From NCBI RefSeq assembly GCF_051622035.1, contig NC_135359.1:26136001-26200000 (forward strand): a DNA stretch of 64,000 bases. Direction: 5' to 3'. Below are positions 12,666 through 23,740 of this stretch, in pieces. Source of the stretch: Arctopsyche grandis. Taxonomy: Eukaryota; Arthropoda; Insecta; Trichoptera; Hydropsychidae. Below the pieces are notes generated by a model. It was not told where the DNA came from, made no database searches, and worked only from the letters and a program-made list of their open reading frames with translations. Numbering within the stretch: position 1 is the stretch's first letter; every line of letters begins with the position of its first letter. The translations under genes were made by a program, and so were the position numbers.

Positions 12666-12799
12666 ACGTATTGTTTACATACTTAATACAACTTGGATCA
12701 TCCAATATATTGTATTGTGTTGTGAACAAAAGTATTATCTATTGGCAGACAAGTTACATAAGTCGCTGAATTACGAGACATCTATGAATCTTACTCAAA

Positions 12800-13046
12800 T
12801 AGTGGTGACATAGTAAGTAGGAAGGTTTGTAGCCAATTTAATCAAGGAACCGTTTCAACAATGAAATCAGAAAAATTGGCAAACTCTGATAGGAAACGAT
12901 CGACCTGGAGTCATAAATATCCAAGTCTGACCAGCAGCATAGTAGAGATACTCAGAATAAATTATTTTCAATCGAGATCAACTCACGTGATCGAACCCGG
13001 TGCCTCTTGGTGCTAGGCAAAAGCCTAACCACCGAACCATGCTGCT
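12800..13046 (-). mobile_element. tRNA-derived SINE, copy 1
   Basis: Read on the minus strand it starts AGCAGCATGGTTCGGTGG, which contains a polymerase III A-box-like sequence. The B-box-like GGTTCGATCAC follows, then a non-tRNA body with TCTGATTTCATTGTTGAAACGG. The same head and body occur at 14925-15140 (+) and 52838-53051 (-). Confidence 0.8.
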
Positions 13047-13049
13047 TAG

Positions 13050-13781
13050 CGTCTATTAATTTTCAATAAATTAAAAGACGTTAATCATTACTTTCTTAGA
13101 CATGCGTCTGATATTATTTGTTGTAAGATATGCTGAAAATTAAAATGCGTTTTGAAAATAAATGACGCCTGTTGATGATATTGGTAAAGACTCGAGTGAG
13201 TCGTGAGACTTTCCAGTTTGCAAAAAATTTAAACTTCACTTTCGTTGTACAAAGAAGAAAAATAAGCCTTGCGCTGGATTAATGAAGCGCCGAACATCAA
13301 TGACAAAGAGTGGTGTTCCATTGTACGTTTACGTAAGTGAAGTGTATTGTCAATTAACCATTTGTCATCAAGTGTAAAACGCGAAAACTCAATTCGAAAA
13401 AAAAGTCTGGCAAACAATAAGTCTGTCGCCGCGTTTCCAACGAACGAAGAGAAATGCCGCTCCTTTTTTGCACTCACATTTCAGTGAAGAGATAGTTACG
13501 AAATAATACAAAAAATCGGTAACGAGTTATGGCGCCGATCGGTTTGACCATTCATTCCAGATACCAGACCTCTTACCTCTTATTACATTTTCTCCATTTC
13601 GCGCTCCAAAACCAAACAATGGTCTATCAAACATACATTGAAAAAACCTTCCCTCCTTGTAGCAGAAATTATTTCATCGACATGATTTGAATACATATTT
13701 TACACACAAAAAATCCTTCAACTCACTCACTTGCATCATGGGTCGTAACTAATGCTGAAGTAACACTCAACATACATGTAC
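13050..13781. other. Non-coding sequence, no gene recognised
   Basis: An 82-codon minus-strand open frame (13229-13477) has no recognisable motif and no splice context that helps. The remainder is unremarkable. Confidence 0.35.
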
Positions 13782-14357
13782 TAGAGATCCCAAATATTCG
13801 AATATCGAATAGTAGCTTTAAATTATTTATTTGTAGTTTTAAGAAGTTCAAGATATTGTTACGTATACTAAAATAAGAGGTTAGTAAAGAGCCGCCGGCT
13901 AAGTGCAATCGGATTAAGCCGAGGTGCATCCCTGACACTGTGCGACCGTTATAATTGGTTTCGAGGATTATCTGCAAACTATGTAAGTGCAAGTAAGCTA
14001 AACAATGGCGTAGTAGCGGCACTCGGTCGCATTCCCGTGGAGTTCTGAGAAGTGACCGATACCATGGGGCTGAGTGTCGTGGGAATACATATCCGAGTAC
14101 GTGACCATAACAATAGGTAAACAGATCGGAAGTCGAAGATGTCCTGAGAGACCTGCCCCTTATAAGGTGGCACTTAGGCGATATCAAAACATTCTGGACG
14201 GGGCACTGCCAGTGCGTGTATCTCCTTAATCATCAATAAATGCTGTGAGACGACTTTGGCCTTTTACTTGGATCGGAAATTATTCGAATATTCGGATAAG
14301 TAATGGCCTTTTACTTGAATTCGAAAATTATTCGAATATTCGGATTTGGGATCCCTA
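13782..14357. mobile_element. hAT-type non-autonomous element with a foreign interior
   Basis: Terminal inverted repeats TAGAGATCCCAAATATTCG (left) and TAGGGATCCCAAATCCGAATA (right, reverse complement) are flanked by a perfect 8-bp duplication ACATGTAC (13774-13781 and 14358-14365). Eight-base duplications and TAG-type ends fit the hAT superfamily. From about 13857 (TGTTACGTATAC) to about 14270 the interior is GC-richer and unlike the ends, with an AATAAA at about 14236. It may be a solo LTR inserted later, but I could not find its duplication. A tandem repeat of about 50 bp lies at 14256-14345. Confidence 0.75.
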
Positions 14358-14639
14358 ACATGTACAAATGTATAAAAGAGAAAAAATCGAGTGATGTTTG
14401 GAAGACAAAATAGACTTGTGTATAATAAATATATAGCCACCAGCATAGCTTACATTTCTATAGGATCTATAAAAGAGTCCTTCAGTAGTCGAACTTAATA
14501 TATGTATTATAATTTATTTAATTTTCAATCTAATATATAATTTCGAAAGAGACTTTGTATGTATGTATGTAAGTTTTGGTTCGTAGAATCCGATTATTAA
14601 AAAAATCGAATTTTCTATGACGACGATATCGATTTCGAT

Positions 14640-14785
14640 TTAGATTCCTTTTTCCGCAACAGATCCCGATTCCTTTTTCAGTTCCGAATCCGGATTCCTG
14701 TATCAGTTCGAATTCCGATTCCTGGTTCCAATTTCAGTCCCGATTTCCGATTCCTGGTTCCAATTTCAGTCCCGATTTCCTTATA
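14640..14785. repeat. Minisatellite with about 35-bp unit
   Basis: Repeats of CGATTCCTGGTTCCAATTTC with the following AGTCCCGATTTC occur at least twice perfectly (about 14710 and 14745). Two more degenerate units precede them. Confidence 0.75.
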
Positions 14786-14924
14786 CATATATAAAAAAAA
14801 CATTCGTTTCTGATTGGCTGTGGTAAAATATTTTTTTTTTTCGATTCAAAAAAATTTAATAAAATACAAATTAATGTTAGAACTATTAGATGTTTAATCG
14901 GTTTATCAACAAATTTTGATTAAA

Positions 14925-15145
14925 TCAGCAACATAGCTCAATGGTAAGTGTATAATGCTTTCAACTGAAGGGGCATGGGTTCGTTCCCTGGCCCGGTCTT
15001 GCAGACCAGACCTTGGATATATGAATGCAGGTCGATCGTTTCCAATTTATCTGATTTCATTGTTGATACGGCTCCACCAAATCGGTAACCTATCCTCGTT
15101 ACTCGCAAATTCTAGTTTCTAGCAACTCAAATTTGTTGATTATTA
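14925..15145 (+). mobile_element. tRNA-derived SINE, copy 2
   Basis: It starts CAGCAACATAGCTCAATGGTA (A-box region). The B-box-like GGGTTCGTTCCC follows at about 14987, and the shared body TTTATCTGATTTCATTGTTG at 15045-15065. Same family as 12800-13046 and 52838-53051, in the opposite orientation. Confidence 0.8.
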
Positions 15146-15399
15146 TAAATATGCTACCCACCTACATATATATATATATTTTTTTTTTTATTTATTGAAA
15201 AATCAACAGACAACAGGAACATATATTATAGACAACATATTATGTATGTACTCTGTAAAAACTATGTATTTTTCACAAAAATTTGCTATATATCGAATTT
15301 GTCCATAGAAGTCTTTATGATATTGTATAAATATATACATAATTGAATTCGAAATATTTATAATATAAAAGTGAGTAGAAAAATTAAAATACATATAAA

Positions 15400-15672
15400 A
15401 ACTAGCTAAACCCGGCATGCGTTGCAATGCCATAATAACGCATGCAATTCCGGTTCCCGTTCCCGTTCCCATTTGTCGGGAAAACGCAGGCAGCGAACAC
15501 ATTTGAAATTATTGCGTTGCAATGATACTCATTTCCGTTTTTTTTTTCTTAGTAATCTTCCCGGACATGCATACAACAAATCCTGAAAGTTCCATCGTAA
15601 TCAATTCAGTGGTTTAGTTGCCTATTCGAGACACACACACAGACATTCATTTTTATATATATATAGATATTT
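15400..15672. repeat. Unclassified dispersed-repeat-like segment
   Basis: It opens with ACTAGCTAAACCCGGCATGC, has a short tandem CCGTTCC tract and CACACACACAGACATTCATT, and ends in TATATATATAGAT. Openings of the ACTAGCT..CCCG type with AGACA..TATAGAT ends are common among insect interspersed repeats, but only one copy is in this window. Confidence 0.4.
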
Positions 15673-15849
15673 CTATCATACACACATAAGAAAGGCTGTG
15701 CATTGAAAATAGAGACATTTATTACTTAGAATTTGCCAATGTCAATGAGTATTTATTTGTGGATTCATAAAATCCAAACGACACACAGGGCAAAGTCAGC
15801 TTCAATGACCACGAATGCTTGCGCAATATGTATATGTCTTGAGATGTGG

Positions 15850-16115
15850 ACATACAGAAGGAAGCTGACAATCTCAGGGACGGCGCGTTGAACCAGTTCC
15901 AAGGTGCAAGACGGGAAAACGATCTTCTGCGCCTCATAATCCAGGGAAAGATCGTAAGCCAACACAGTCGGAACCGATGGAAAACATCATGGTTAAAGAA
16001 TCTTCAGCAGTGGTACGGCCTCAGCATCCGAGCACTATTTAAAGCAGCTGTCGATAGAATAGGGATGAAAGTTCTAGTTGCCAATGTTCTGGGAGATGTA
16101 TATGTATATAATTTA
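15850..16115 (+). mobile_element. LINE C-terminal fragment
   Basis: Conceptual translation includes 'LLRLIIQGKI', 'TSWLKNLQQWYGLS' and 'FKAAVDRIGMKVLVANV'. This matches the characteristic tail 'SWL.N...W.G....LF.AA.DR.....L.ANV' of many insect non-LTR retrotransposon polyproteins. It is a relic of under 300 bp just beyond the 3' end of PRORP. Confidence 0.65.
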
Positions 16116-16363
16116 ATTATCTATTGATTGATATTATTTTATTTTACACATCGAATTCGTATACATATATTGCAATTGCTTTCTAAGACCGCTTATTATA
16201 ATATCAACATACATATGTATACTATAATAAGAACCCTAAACTTTTGTAAATATTACAATAGTCGATTAATATTAAAGAACAGCTTTACATTCCAATTATA
16301 TTCCATAAGGATTGTATTAAATAAAATACATTTTAGTTTAATACTATATTTATTAAAATATTA

Positions 16364-18253
16364 TTATGGTTTGAGACATATCCAATGTTTTGGAAAATCT
16401 AATAACTTCAATGTCTCATCATTCTTAAGATAAGAAATGTGCCAATTAGTATTCTTTTGAGCATACTGTACCCATTTAAAAGGTGTCTGAAATTTAAAAA
16501 ATATATATAAATAAATAAAACGCATTATAAAATACATACAAATACTCCTTCACGCTCAGCTGATACATAATTATACAAAGTTTAGATTATTATTACCTTA
16601 GTATGCGCTTTTCCACCGGCATCCAGATAAATCAAAGAATGTTGATGAATCTCTTGCCAACGTTTGAATATGTGTTTTTCATTTTCTAATAAAAATTTGT
16701 GACTACGCATCAAATCCCGTGACATAAAATCTGTGTGTGTCGCACTTAGAGCAGCGTACAGCAAAAATGTATCATCATAGGAACTGCAAGAAACTTTATT
16801 AACAAATAACTCTTTAAAAGCACTATTGTTGTTATTTCCTATTCTTACCTATCATCGACTAAATATAAAAAACAATGCTTTCCCAAAAATTCCATGTGTT
16901 TTCTTGGCCATGTAACCATGTGCTTCCTCCCTAGGACGAGAACCTTCTCTCTGTTAGATTCGAGAATATTTTTAACGACAGAAACCAATACATTGCTGAG
17001 TATTTGAGGTGATTTAACATTCACCACAGAATAAGCAACATTCAAACCATCAACAACCATGTCATATGGTTCAGTTTTTTTTACAAAATCTAAAAAGTCT
17101 TCAACTTCCTTGGGATTGGATTTTATAAAAACATTTTTACCAATCATTACTTGTTTGTAAAATGCTTCCTTCAGTAGTTTATGTTCATCGACTGATACCA
17201 CAGATTTATTTAGAAACATTTCGCAGTTGGGACACTGTCCACTAAAAATAATAAGCATTGTTATTATAAATTACAATATCTCAAAAAATTTGTATACAAT
17301 AAATTCCAAACCTTTTTTTAATCATTACAGACTTCGCTTTCCATCGCAACTCAGTGGTAAACACATTCAAAAAGATTTCCATAGACGTTTCATTAAGTAA
17401 AAGAGATCTTTCCGCAGCAAATTCAAGAAGTTTCTCAACGGCTGATAACAGTTCATTTGATTTTCCTTCGAATTTCTTAACATAATAACTAATAAACGAC
17501 TCATAATCGTAAGCAGTCGGTATTTTATCAACATTTACCAATTCTCTTAAAATATTCCAACCAATCTCTGGCTCATCGTTCCTTAAAGACGCCGATATCA
17601 CAGCACTATATGCAGACGCAGCCGGGATGGAATTATACAGTTTCATCTTATCGAATAAAATCAAACATTCTCTCCACTCTGGAGTAATTGACAACCCATG
17701 AATACAATGATCCGCAATAGTTGGACTTAATAATGGATACTTTAAAGTTAGATCCTTATAAATTTGTAAAATATGTGATATATCCTCATCGGTTACCTTG
17801 TCATATTTGAAAGAGCTAAAATAAAATTTAAGCAATGTACCGAGAGCACCAATATTTAAAGTTTTATTACTCGTCTTGATGTAATTTAGAAAATATTTGG
17901 TTTCGTCATATTTTTTTTGATTTGTTAATTGTGCTATTATAAATGAATCCACATTCTTATCGTTGATTTGGCGAGCGGATGATTTAATTAATTCTTTTAT
18001 TTTATTCCAATCTGTCGTATGTTCGGTTTGAATTTCTTCAAAAATTTCTTTATACGTCTTTTTTTCTGGGCTGTCATCTACTACTAAATTTGACCTAAAT
18101 CCTCTATCTAAAACATTTTAATCAAAACTATTAATAAATATCCCATCAACATATTGTTTTATCATCCAAGAACAGAACAAACAAACAGAAAATACTGCGT
18201 GGCAATGTGAGATTAAATATCTGGAGATTCCGCACCAACCGGCTCGACCACAT
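16364..18253 (-). CDS. PRORP: Mitochondrial ribonuclease P catalytic subunit (PRORP/MRPP3-like)
   Basis: Five exons on the minus strand: 18253-18196, 18107-17312, 17241-16849, 16783-16597 and 16486-16364, giving 518 aa. PRORP is the protein-only nuclease of metazoan mitochondrial RNase P, cutting the 5' leader from mitochondrial tRNA precursors together with the MRPP1/MRPP2 complex. The 19-codon first exon (MWSSRLVRNLQIF...) is basic and lacks acidic residues, as expected of a mitochondrial presequence. Residues about 50-280 form the PPR-type helical region. Zinc ligands are C288-P-N-C291 at one end of the metallonuclease (NYN/PIN-like) domain and H494 and C515 (WHISY, WICL) at the other. Acidic catalytic motifs are VVDGLNVAY and LVDDSSYDDTFLLYAAL. 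A possible poly(A) signal lies at 16349-16354. All junctions are GT-AG and the frame closes. The first exon is the least certain part. Confidence 0.9.
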
Positions 18254-18611
18254 TGTAACCGTCAAACGTCAAAACAATATTCAAACAATCAAAAGTACAT
18301 GCATATCCTTATAATTTGATCATCATCACTAAGCAGGCGGACAAGATGCTCGACGGCTGAAAATAATGGTTCACTATTGTCAATTTTTATTATCAACCAT
18401 TTTTTTGCTCTCCTGCTTTCTCAGACAATGGAGAGGTCTATTGTTATTTTATGGCAGCAAGTCGACTGTCAATCTCTAATCATCACTAGAGGTAGGATAG
18501 CCAAGGTGCTGCTCATTGTTCCATTGTTGTAAATCCTTTGTAAAAAAGGTTCGGCAAACCTTAAACAATGCATTTACAACATTTGAACAATACGCGGCAC
18601 CCTCTGGGTCC
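18254..18611. other. Upstream region of PRORP
   Basis: Presumed promoter and leader of PRORP. No TATA box or clear initiator was seen. Confidence 0.3.
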
Positions 18612-18716
18612 GGGCTTTAATCATCACCATCATCAATTACAGTCATTCACGACGAAGGCCTCTCCAATTCGCTTTCATTCGTCTCATCCATCTCACCCCA
18701 CACATTTTTATTATTT
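18612..18716 (-). mobile_element. RTE-like LINE 3'-end fragment
   Basis: In reverse complement this reads through a GGGGTGAGATGGATGAGACG stretch, then a terminal stop and a TGATGATGGTGATGA tail. This matches the 3' end of the element at 11215-11870. It is a short truncated copy. Confidence 0.5.
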
Positions 18717-19224
18717 CAGCCACCCATTTCCTTTCTCCCTTTTATATATTCTCGAGTACTGTGGTCATTCAATTATATAAATATCGAGAAATGCATTTGG
18801 CACTTTTCTGTTATACGACTTCAACTAAATGATGGTACACACATACCATTTCAAAGTGAATCGTATGTATGTACAATTTCGTTGTTGAGGTGTACCTATA
18901 TATGTAGCTTCTCCCTCTCTTATTTTATTTTATTATTTTATTATATAGGTCATTGTGACGCATTAGGTTCTTCCTGTATATAATGGTCAAAAACGTTAAA
19001 AAAACGGCGTAAGAACGCAGACGTAAAAATCGCTAGCACGCATAATCTATGCTAAAGCACCCAGGTTCAAATCTTTATATTGACATAGGTTTCACAGTAA
19101 TCCTGGTATTTGAAGAAATTTGAGAAAAAAATGTGGAAACTTATCGAAAAAATAGGCCATTCGATTTTTCACAACAGAAGGCCAATAACGTGCCCATACC
19201 ATTCGATTCAGTGTGTTTTCATCC

Positions 19225-19384
19225 TATGGAGATGAACGAATGAGACGACTGGCATGTTGATGCACGTGCTTTTATTATGAGAGCCAGAGACGGAGTGCGG
19301 TAGCCACTCTGAACACAGCCAAGTTGGTCCCAACTCGCAGGAAGGTGACCGAACTTGACCATGTCGTATAGCGAAGCCGCCACA
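19225..19384 (-). mobile_element. Solo LTR
   Basis: This 160-bp sequence runs TATGGAGATGAACG...GCCGCCACA on the plus strand and is flanked by a perfect 4-bp duplication ATCC (19221-19224 and 19385-19388). It is a diverged relative of the two LTRs at 19441-19602 and 20374-20535. Its own target duplication shows it was a separate, older insertion, later reduced to a single LTR. Confidence 0.85.
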
Positions 19385-19440
19385 ATCCTAAATGGCGTAA
19401 CAAAAAACATTGTAATGTGGCTCATTATTGTATTTGGTGG

Positions 19441-20535
19441 TATGGAGGATGAACGAATGAGACGACTGGCATGTTAATGCACGTGTTTATTATATGACAG
19501 CTGAAGACAGAGTGAGTAGTAGCTCTCCGAACCCAGCCGAGTTGGTTCCCACTCGCAGGAAGGCAACCAAACTCGACCATGTCGTATAAGCGAGCCGCCA
19601 CATCACTCCCCCCCCAGCATCAGCGATACCAAAATTACAAAGAAACAAATTTTACAAAAGAAAAAAATTATTATTACACAAAGAGAAAAAATTATTACGT
19701 GGGGAGAAAAAAAATTGTTGACGTGGGTCATCCGCTGTGTACATAGGTGTACCGCCCTGAATGGTCGGTAGATTCGAGGGCGGTGACGTCGCGAGCAGGA
19801 CGGTGGGTGGTCCGATGGTCGCGCGATGCGATGCTGCGGCGGCGCCGCTCTTCCGAGGCTGATGTCGGTTGGTGGGGCGGCGGGGGCGGCAGGGGCATCG
19901 ATGTGGTTGATGATACTCCGAGCTGGACTGTGAGTCGTTGTGGCTCGTGGAGGTGTTGTAGCGCTACCGCCCGTCTCGGCGTGACGACGCTCGTGGGGAC
20001 GGACGGGGCCTTGATGATGATGATGATGATGGTGCTGAGGTGGTGTATGTCTTGTGGTGCTGGATGACCGTTCTATGTGTAGTGGATCGCGCATGACTCC
20101 ACATCCAGCTGTCAAGATCGTCGTCTCATTCGCTCCCCCATTTTTTTGCACCTGTCATCGACGTTGTGGCTGGACTCATGTCGATAGGTAGGTAGGTAGG
20201 TAGGTAGGTAGCCGTGTCTGCTCGTTTATTGTCACCCGCGGGCCGCGACGCGTGTTGATGGCGATGGGGGCGCGGCGGGTAGCTTCTAGCGGGTAGCCTG
20301 GCTCGGCGAGGCAGGGATGAGCGGCATGTTGAAATTGATCGAGGCTGCGTGGCTCGATGTCGGGGGTCACCAGTATGGAGGATGAACGAATGAGACGACT
20401 GGCATGTTAATGCACGTGTTTATTATATGACAGCTGAAGACAGAGTGAGTAGTAGCTCTCCGAACCCAGCCGAGTTGGTTCCCACTCGCAGGAAGGCAAC
20501 CAAACTCGACCATGTCGTATAAGCGAGCCGCCACA
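19441..20535 (-). mobile_element. Compact non-autonomous LTR retrotransposon with identical LTRs
   Basis: Two 162-bp LTRs (19441-19602 and 20374-20535) appear identical and are bounded by a 4-bp target duplication GTGG (19437-19440 and 20536-20539). Read on the minus strand each LTR starts TGTGGCGGCTCGC and ends CCTCCATA, with an AATAAA inside. Just inside the right LTR is TGGTGACCCCCGAC, a tRNA primer-binding-like site. Just inside the left LTR is a G-run, a polypurine tract. This fixes minus orientation. The interior of about 770 bp has no recognisable protease, reverse transcriptase or integrase, so the element depends on others (TRIM-like). A gypsy-like relative is suggested by the 4-bp duplication. 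Identical LTRs imply recent insertion. Confidence 0.85.
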
Positions 20536-20923
20536 GTGGCATATGACTCGTTGGTGGTACATGACCATAAACCATGATTTTTGCAACTTCATAGCTGAAG
20601 TTTGAACGAAACTTGTTATAATTAGCAAGCAGTTCATCTTAAACCGGAATATTTGACTGTCCCAACAAGTCCCTTTGAGATACGAGGACGAGAGGCCTGA
20701 AACTGGTACAATCCAGGAATACCGGAATACGTAGCAGCCTTATACCTACACCATAATGTATGTTTCTTACATACACTCGTTGCGCCCGTTTAACAGAAAA
20801 GTACCATGCAATTTGTTTATTTTCTGTTATATGACCGTAAAATAAATACGCAGAGAAACACTACGCTGGTGGACTTAAATGGCTAAGTTGGCAGCATTGT
20901 TAGTGTATCGGCGTCCGTAGCTG

Positions 20924-20928
20924 TCAGT
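20924..20928 (+). promoter_or_regulatory. Candidate initiator of crooked neck
   Basis: TCAGT, the arthropod initiator consensus, lies 81 nt before the crn start codon. No TATA box precedes it, which is usual for housekeeping genes. Confidence 0.4.
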
Positions 20929-21008
20929 TGTCGAATGTCGTCTTCTGTAATCTGAATTATCAACGTAACTTCTGACTGCAAACGCTTGAAAACTCAATTT
21001 CATTCATC

Positions 21009-23431
21009 ATGGAGACCAAATCTCAAAAGATGCCCAAAGTTGCCAAGGTACCCCTAATATTTTCCATTTTCGTTGAATTTCTGTATAAGCGTGAAATTTT
21101 GAGGTTATTAATCAGAAATGTTGTATGCATCAATATAGTCATACTGATGTAAAATATAGATATTTTGCGATTACTATTAATTTCAAAAATTTCAGGTCAA
21201 AAACAAAGCTCCTGCTGAAATTCAAATCACAGCTGAACAACTGTTACGAGAAGCCAAGGAGAGAGATTTGGAAATATTACCTCCGCCGCCAAAACAAAAA
21301 ATATCTGATCCCGATGAACTGCGAGACTACCAACAACGGAAGAGAAAGGCCTTTGAGGATAATATTAGGAAAAACAGAATTGTAAGTTTGTCATTATGAT
21401 TATTGAAACTTAATATTGAAAAATGGATGGATGCTAAACATTGACTGTTGTAGGTTATCAGCAATTGGTTGAAATATGCATCATGGGAAGAATCGCAAAA
21501 GCAAGTGCAACGAGCGAGATCTATTTATGAACGTGCTATTGACGTTGACCACAGAAATGTCACCTTGTGGTAAATATAATATATTATGAATTATGAATTA
21601 TATTCTCATGTTAAAATAACATTACTATTTTCTTAGACTGTTTTGCTAATTTGTAGGTTGAAATATGCTGAACTTGAAATGAGAAATCGTCAAGTTAATC
21701 ATGCAAGAAACTTGTGGGATAGAGCTGTTACTATTTTACCAAGAGTTTCTCAATTTTGGTACAAGTATACTTATATGGAAGAAATGTTGGAAAACGTAGC
21801 TGGTGCTCGACAAGTGAATATAATTTCAATTATTGTTTCTTAGAAATATATATTAGATTATTCTATTATATTCTTTATCTCTTCAGGTATTTGAACGTTG
21901 GATGGAATGGCAACCAGACGAACAAGCCTGGCAAACTTACATCAATTTTGAGCTTAGATATAAAGAAATTGATAGAGCGCGTGAGATCTATGAAAGATTT
22001 GTGATGGTTCATCCTGATGTTAAAAACTGGATTAAATATGCTAGATTCGAAGAAAACCATGGATTTACCAATGGAGCCAGAAAAGTTTTTGAAAAAGCTG
22101 TAGAATTTTTTGGCGACGAAGCACTGGACGAAAGATTATTCATAGCTTTTGCAAGATTTGAAGAAAACCAAAAGGAACATGATAGAACAAGAGTCATATA
22201 CAAATATGCTTTAGAACATATTCCAAAAGAACAAGCACACAATCTGTACAAAGCATACACAATTCACGAAAAAAAATATGGTGACAGATCCGGCATTGAA
22301 GATGTCATAGTTAGCAAAAGAAAGTTTCAATATGAACAAGAAGTTAAAGAAAACCCTACAAATTATGACGCATGGTTTGATTACTTAAGACTCGTAGAAA
22401 ATGATGGAAATTTAGATGATATAAGAGAAACGTACGAAAGAGCCATATCCAATGTACCACCAACTAAAGAAAAACATTTTTGGAGGAGATACATATACCT
22501 TTGGATCAATTATGCGTTATTTGAAGAATTGGAAGCTCAAGACGTTGAAAGGACTAGACAAATTTACAGAACCTGCTTGGATCTTCTTCCTCATAAAATA
22601 TTTACTTTTTCAAAAATATGGCTCATGTATGCACAATTTGAAATACGGTGCAAAAATTTAATACAAGCTAGGAAAACGTTGGGATTGGCTCTCGGTATTT
22701 GCGCAAGAGATAAACTATACAGAGGGTACATTGATTTGGAGATCCAATTGAGAGAATTTGATAGGTGCAGAATATTGTATCAAAAGTTTTTAGAATTCGG
22801 ACCAGAAAACTGCATAACATGGATGAAGTTCGCCGAATTAGAAACTCTACTAGGCGACATTGACAGAGCTCGAGCTGTGTATCAACTAGCTATAACTCAA
22901 CCTCGTCTGGACATGCCAGAACTGCTCTGGAAAAGTTTCATTGATTTCGAAGTAGCACAAGGAGAGACTGAAAAAGCGAGACAGTTGTACGAAATGTTAC
23001 TAGAGCGCACCGTTCACGTTAAAGTATGGATGTCTTATGCCAAATTTGAACTGAACGCTGAAAATTCAGAAAATATCAATGTCGAATTAGCGAGACGGGT
23101 ATATGAAAGAGCCAACGAAAGCATGAGAAATATACAAGAGAAAGAATCCAGAGTGTTGCTGTTGGAAGCTTGGAGAGATTTTGAAAACGAAATTGATGAT
23201 GAACCATGTATCCAAAAAGTTTTGGAGAAGATGCCACGCCGAGTCAAAAAGAGACAGAAAATAGTATCCGACAACGGTGTCGACGAGGGTTGGGAAGAAG
23301 TATTCGACTACATCTTCCCCGAAGACGAAATGGTTAAACCTAATTTGAAATTGTTAGCAGCCGCTAAGAACTGGAAAAAACAAAAAGTCACGCATGATAC
23401 GGTTGAAAATGAAGCTTCTACAAGCTCTTAG
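21009..23431 (+). CDS. crn: Crooked neck, pre-mRNA splicing factor (CRNKL1/Clf1/Syf3)
   Basis: Five exons: 21009-21047, 21196-21381, 21454-21569, 21657-21813 and 21887-23431, giving 680 aa, close to Drosophila crn (about 700 aa). Crooked neck is a core scaffold of the Prp19-associated (NineTeen) complex and is needed for assembly and activation of the spliceosome in the nucleus. After the basic start [13 protein letters not shown], nearly the whole protein is a run of half-a-TPR (HAT) repeats. Each has the W..Y..FE / R.IYERA pattern, for example '[11 protein letters not shown]', '[13 protein letters not shown]', 'WINYALFEE' and '[14 protein letters not shown]'. The C-terminus is basic then acidic. 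The ATG is the first after a TCAGT initiator. The last exon holds three quarters of the protein uninterrupted. AATAAA lies at 23457-23462. Confidence 0.97.
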
Positions 23432-23564
23432 CTGTGAAAGTAAAGTTTCGTTCAGAAATAAATTTAGAATATTGTCAAGTGTTAAGTGAGTTATTTTCAT
23501 CAAGTTGAGAAAATCGTACATTTTTTACGAACACTCGACATATATGTATTTATAAATTTCATAT

Positions 23565-23576
23565 TTTATTAATAAA
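23565..23576. promoter_or_regulatory. Palindromic bidirectional poly(A) signal
   Basis: TTTATTAATAAA is its own reverse complement, so it presents AATAAA to both strands. It sits between the convergent genes crn (stop 23431) and NAA20 (stop 23741). It would be the first AATAAA after the NAA20 stop and a second, downstream signal for crn. Confidence 0.6.
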
Positions 23577-23740
23577 ATACAAATGATAACAAAATTTACA
23601 TGTATTTAAATAACTCAAAAATTACAATTTAGATAAATTTAAATTATAAATCTAATCAATAAATTATATTTTCTTCAGTGATCATTTTTTTTCTTCATAA
23701 AAAGAATGTATTGCTGGCTATTTTCTTTTTTATTTCGATG

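Noticed and set aside
19010-19110. Possible tRNA-like segment with GGTTCAAATC
   Set aside because: A B-box-like match is present but no convincing A box or cloverleaf; too weak to call a tRNA or SINE.
19603-20151. A 182-codon minus-strand frame with His- and Pro-rich tracts
   Set aside because: It lies wholly inside the non-autonomous LTR element and shows no recognisable domain, so it is not treated as a host gene.
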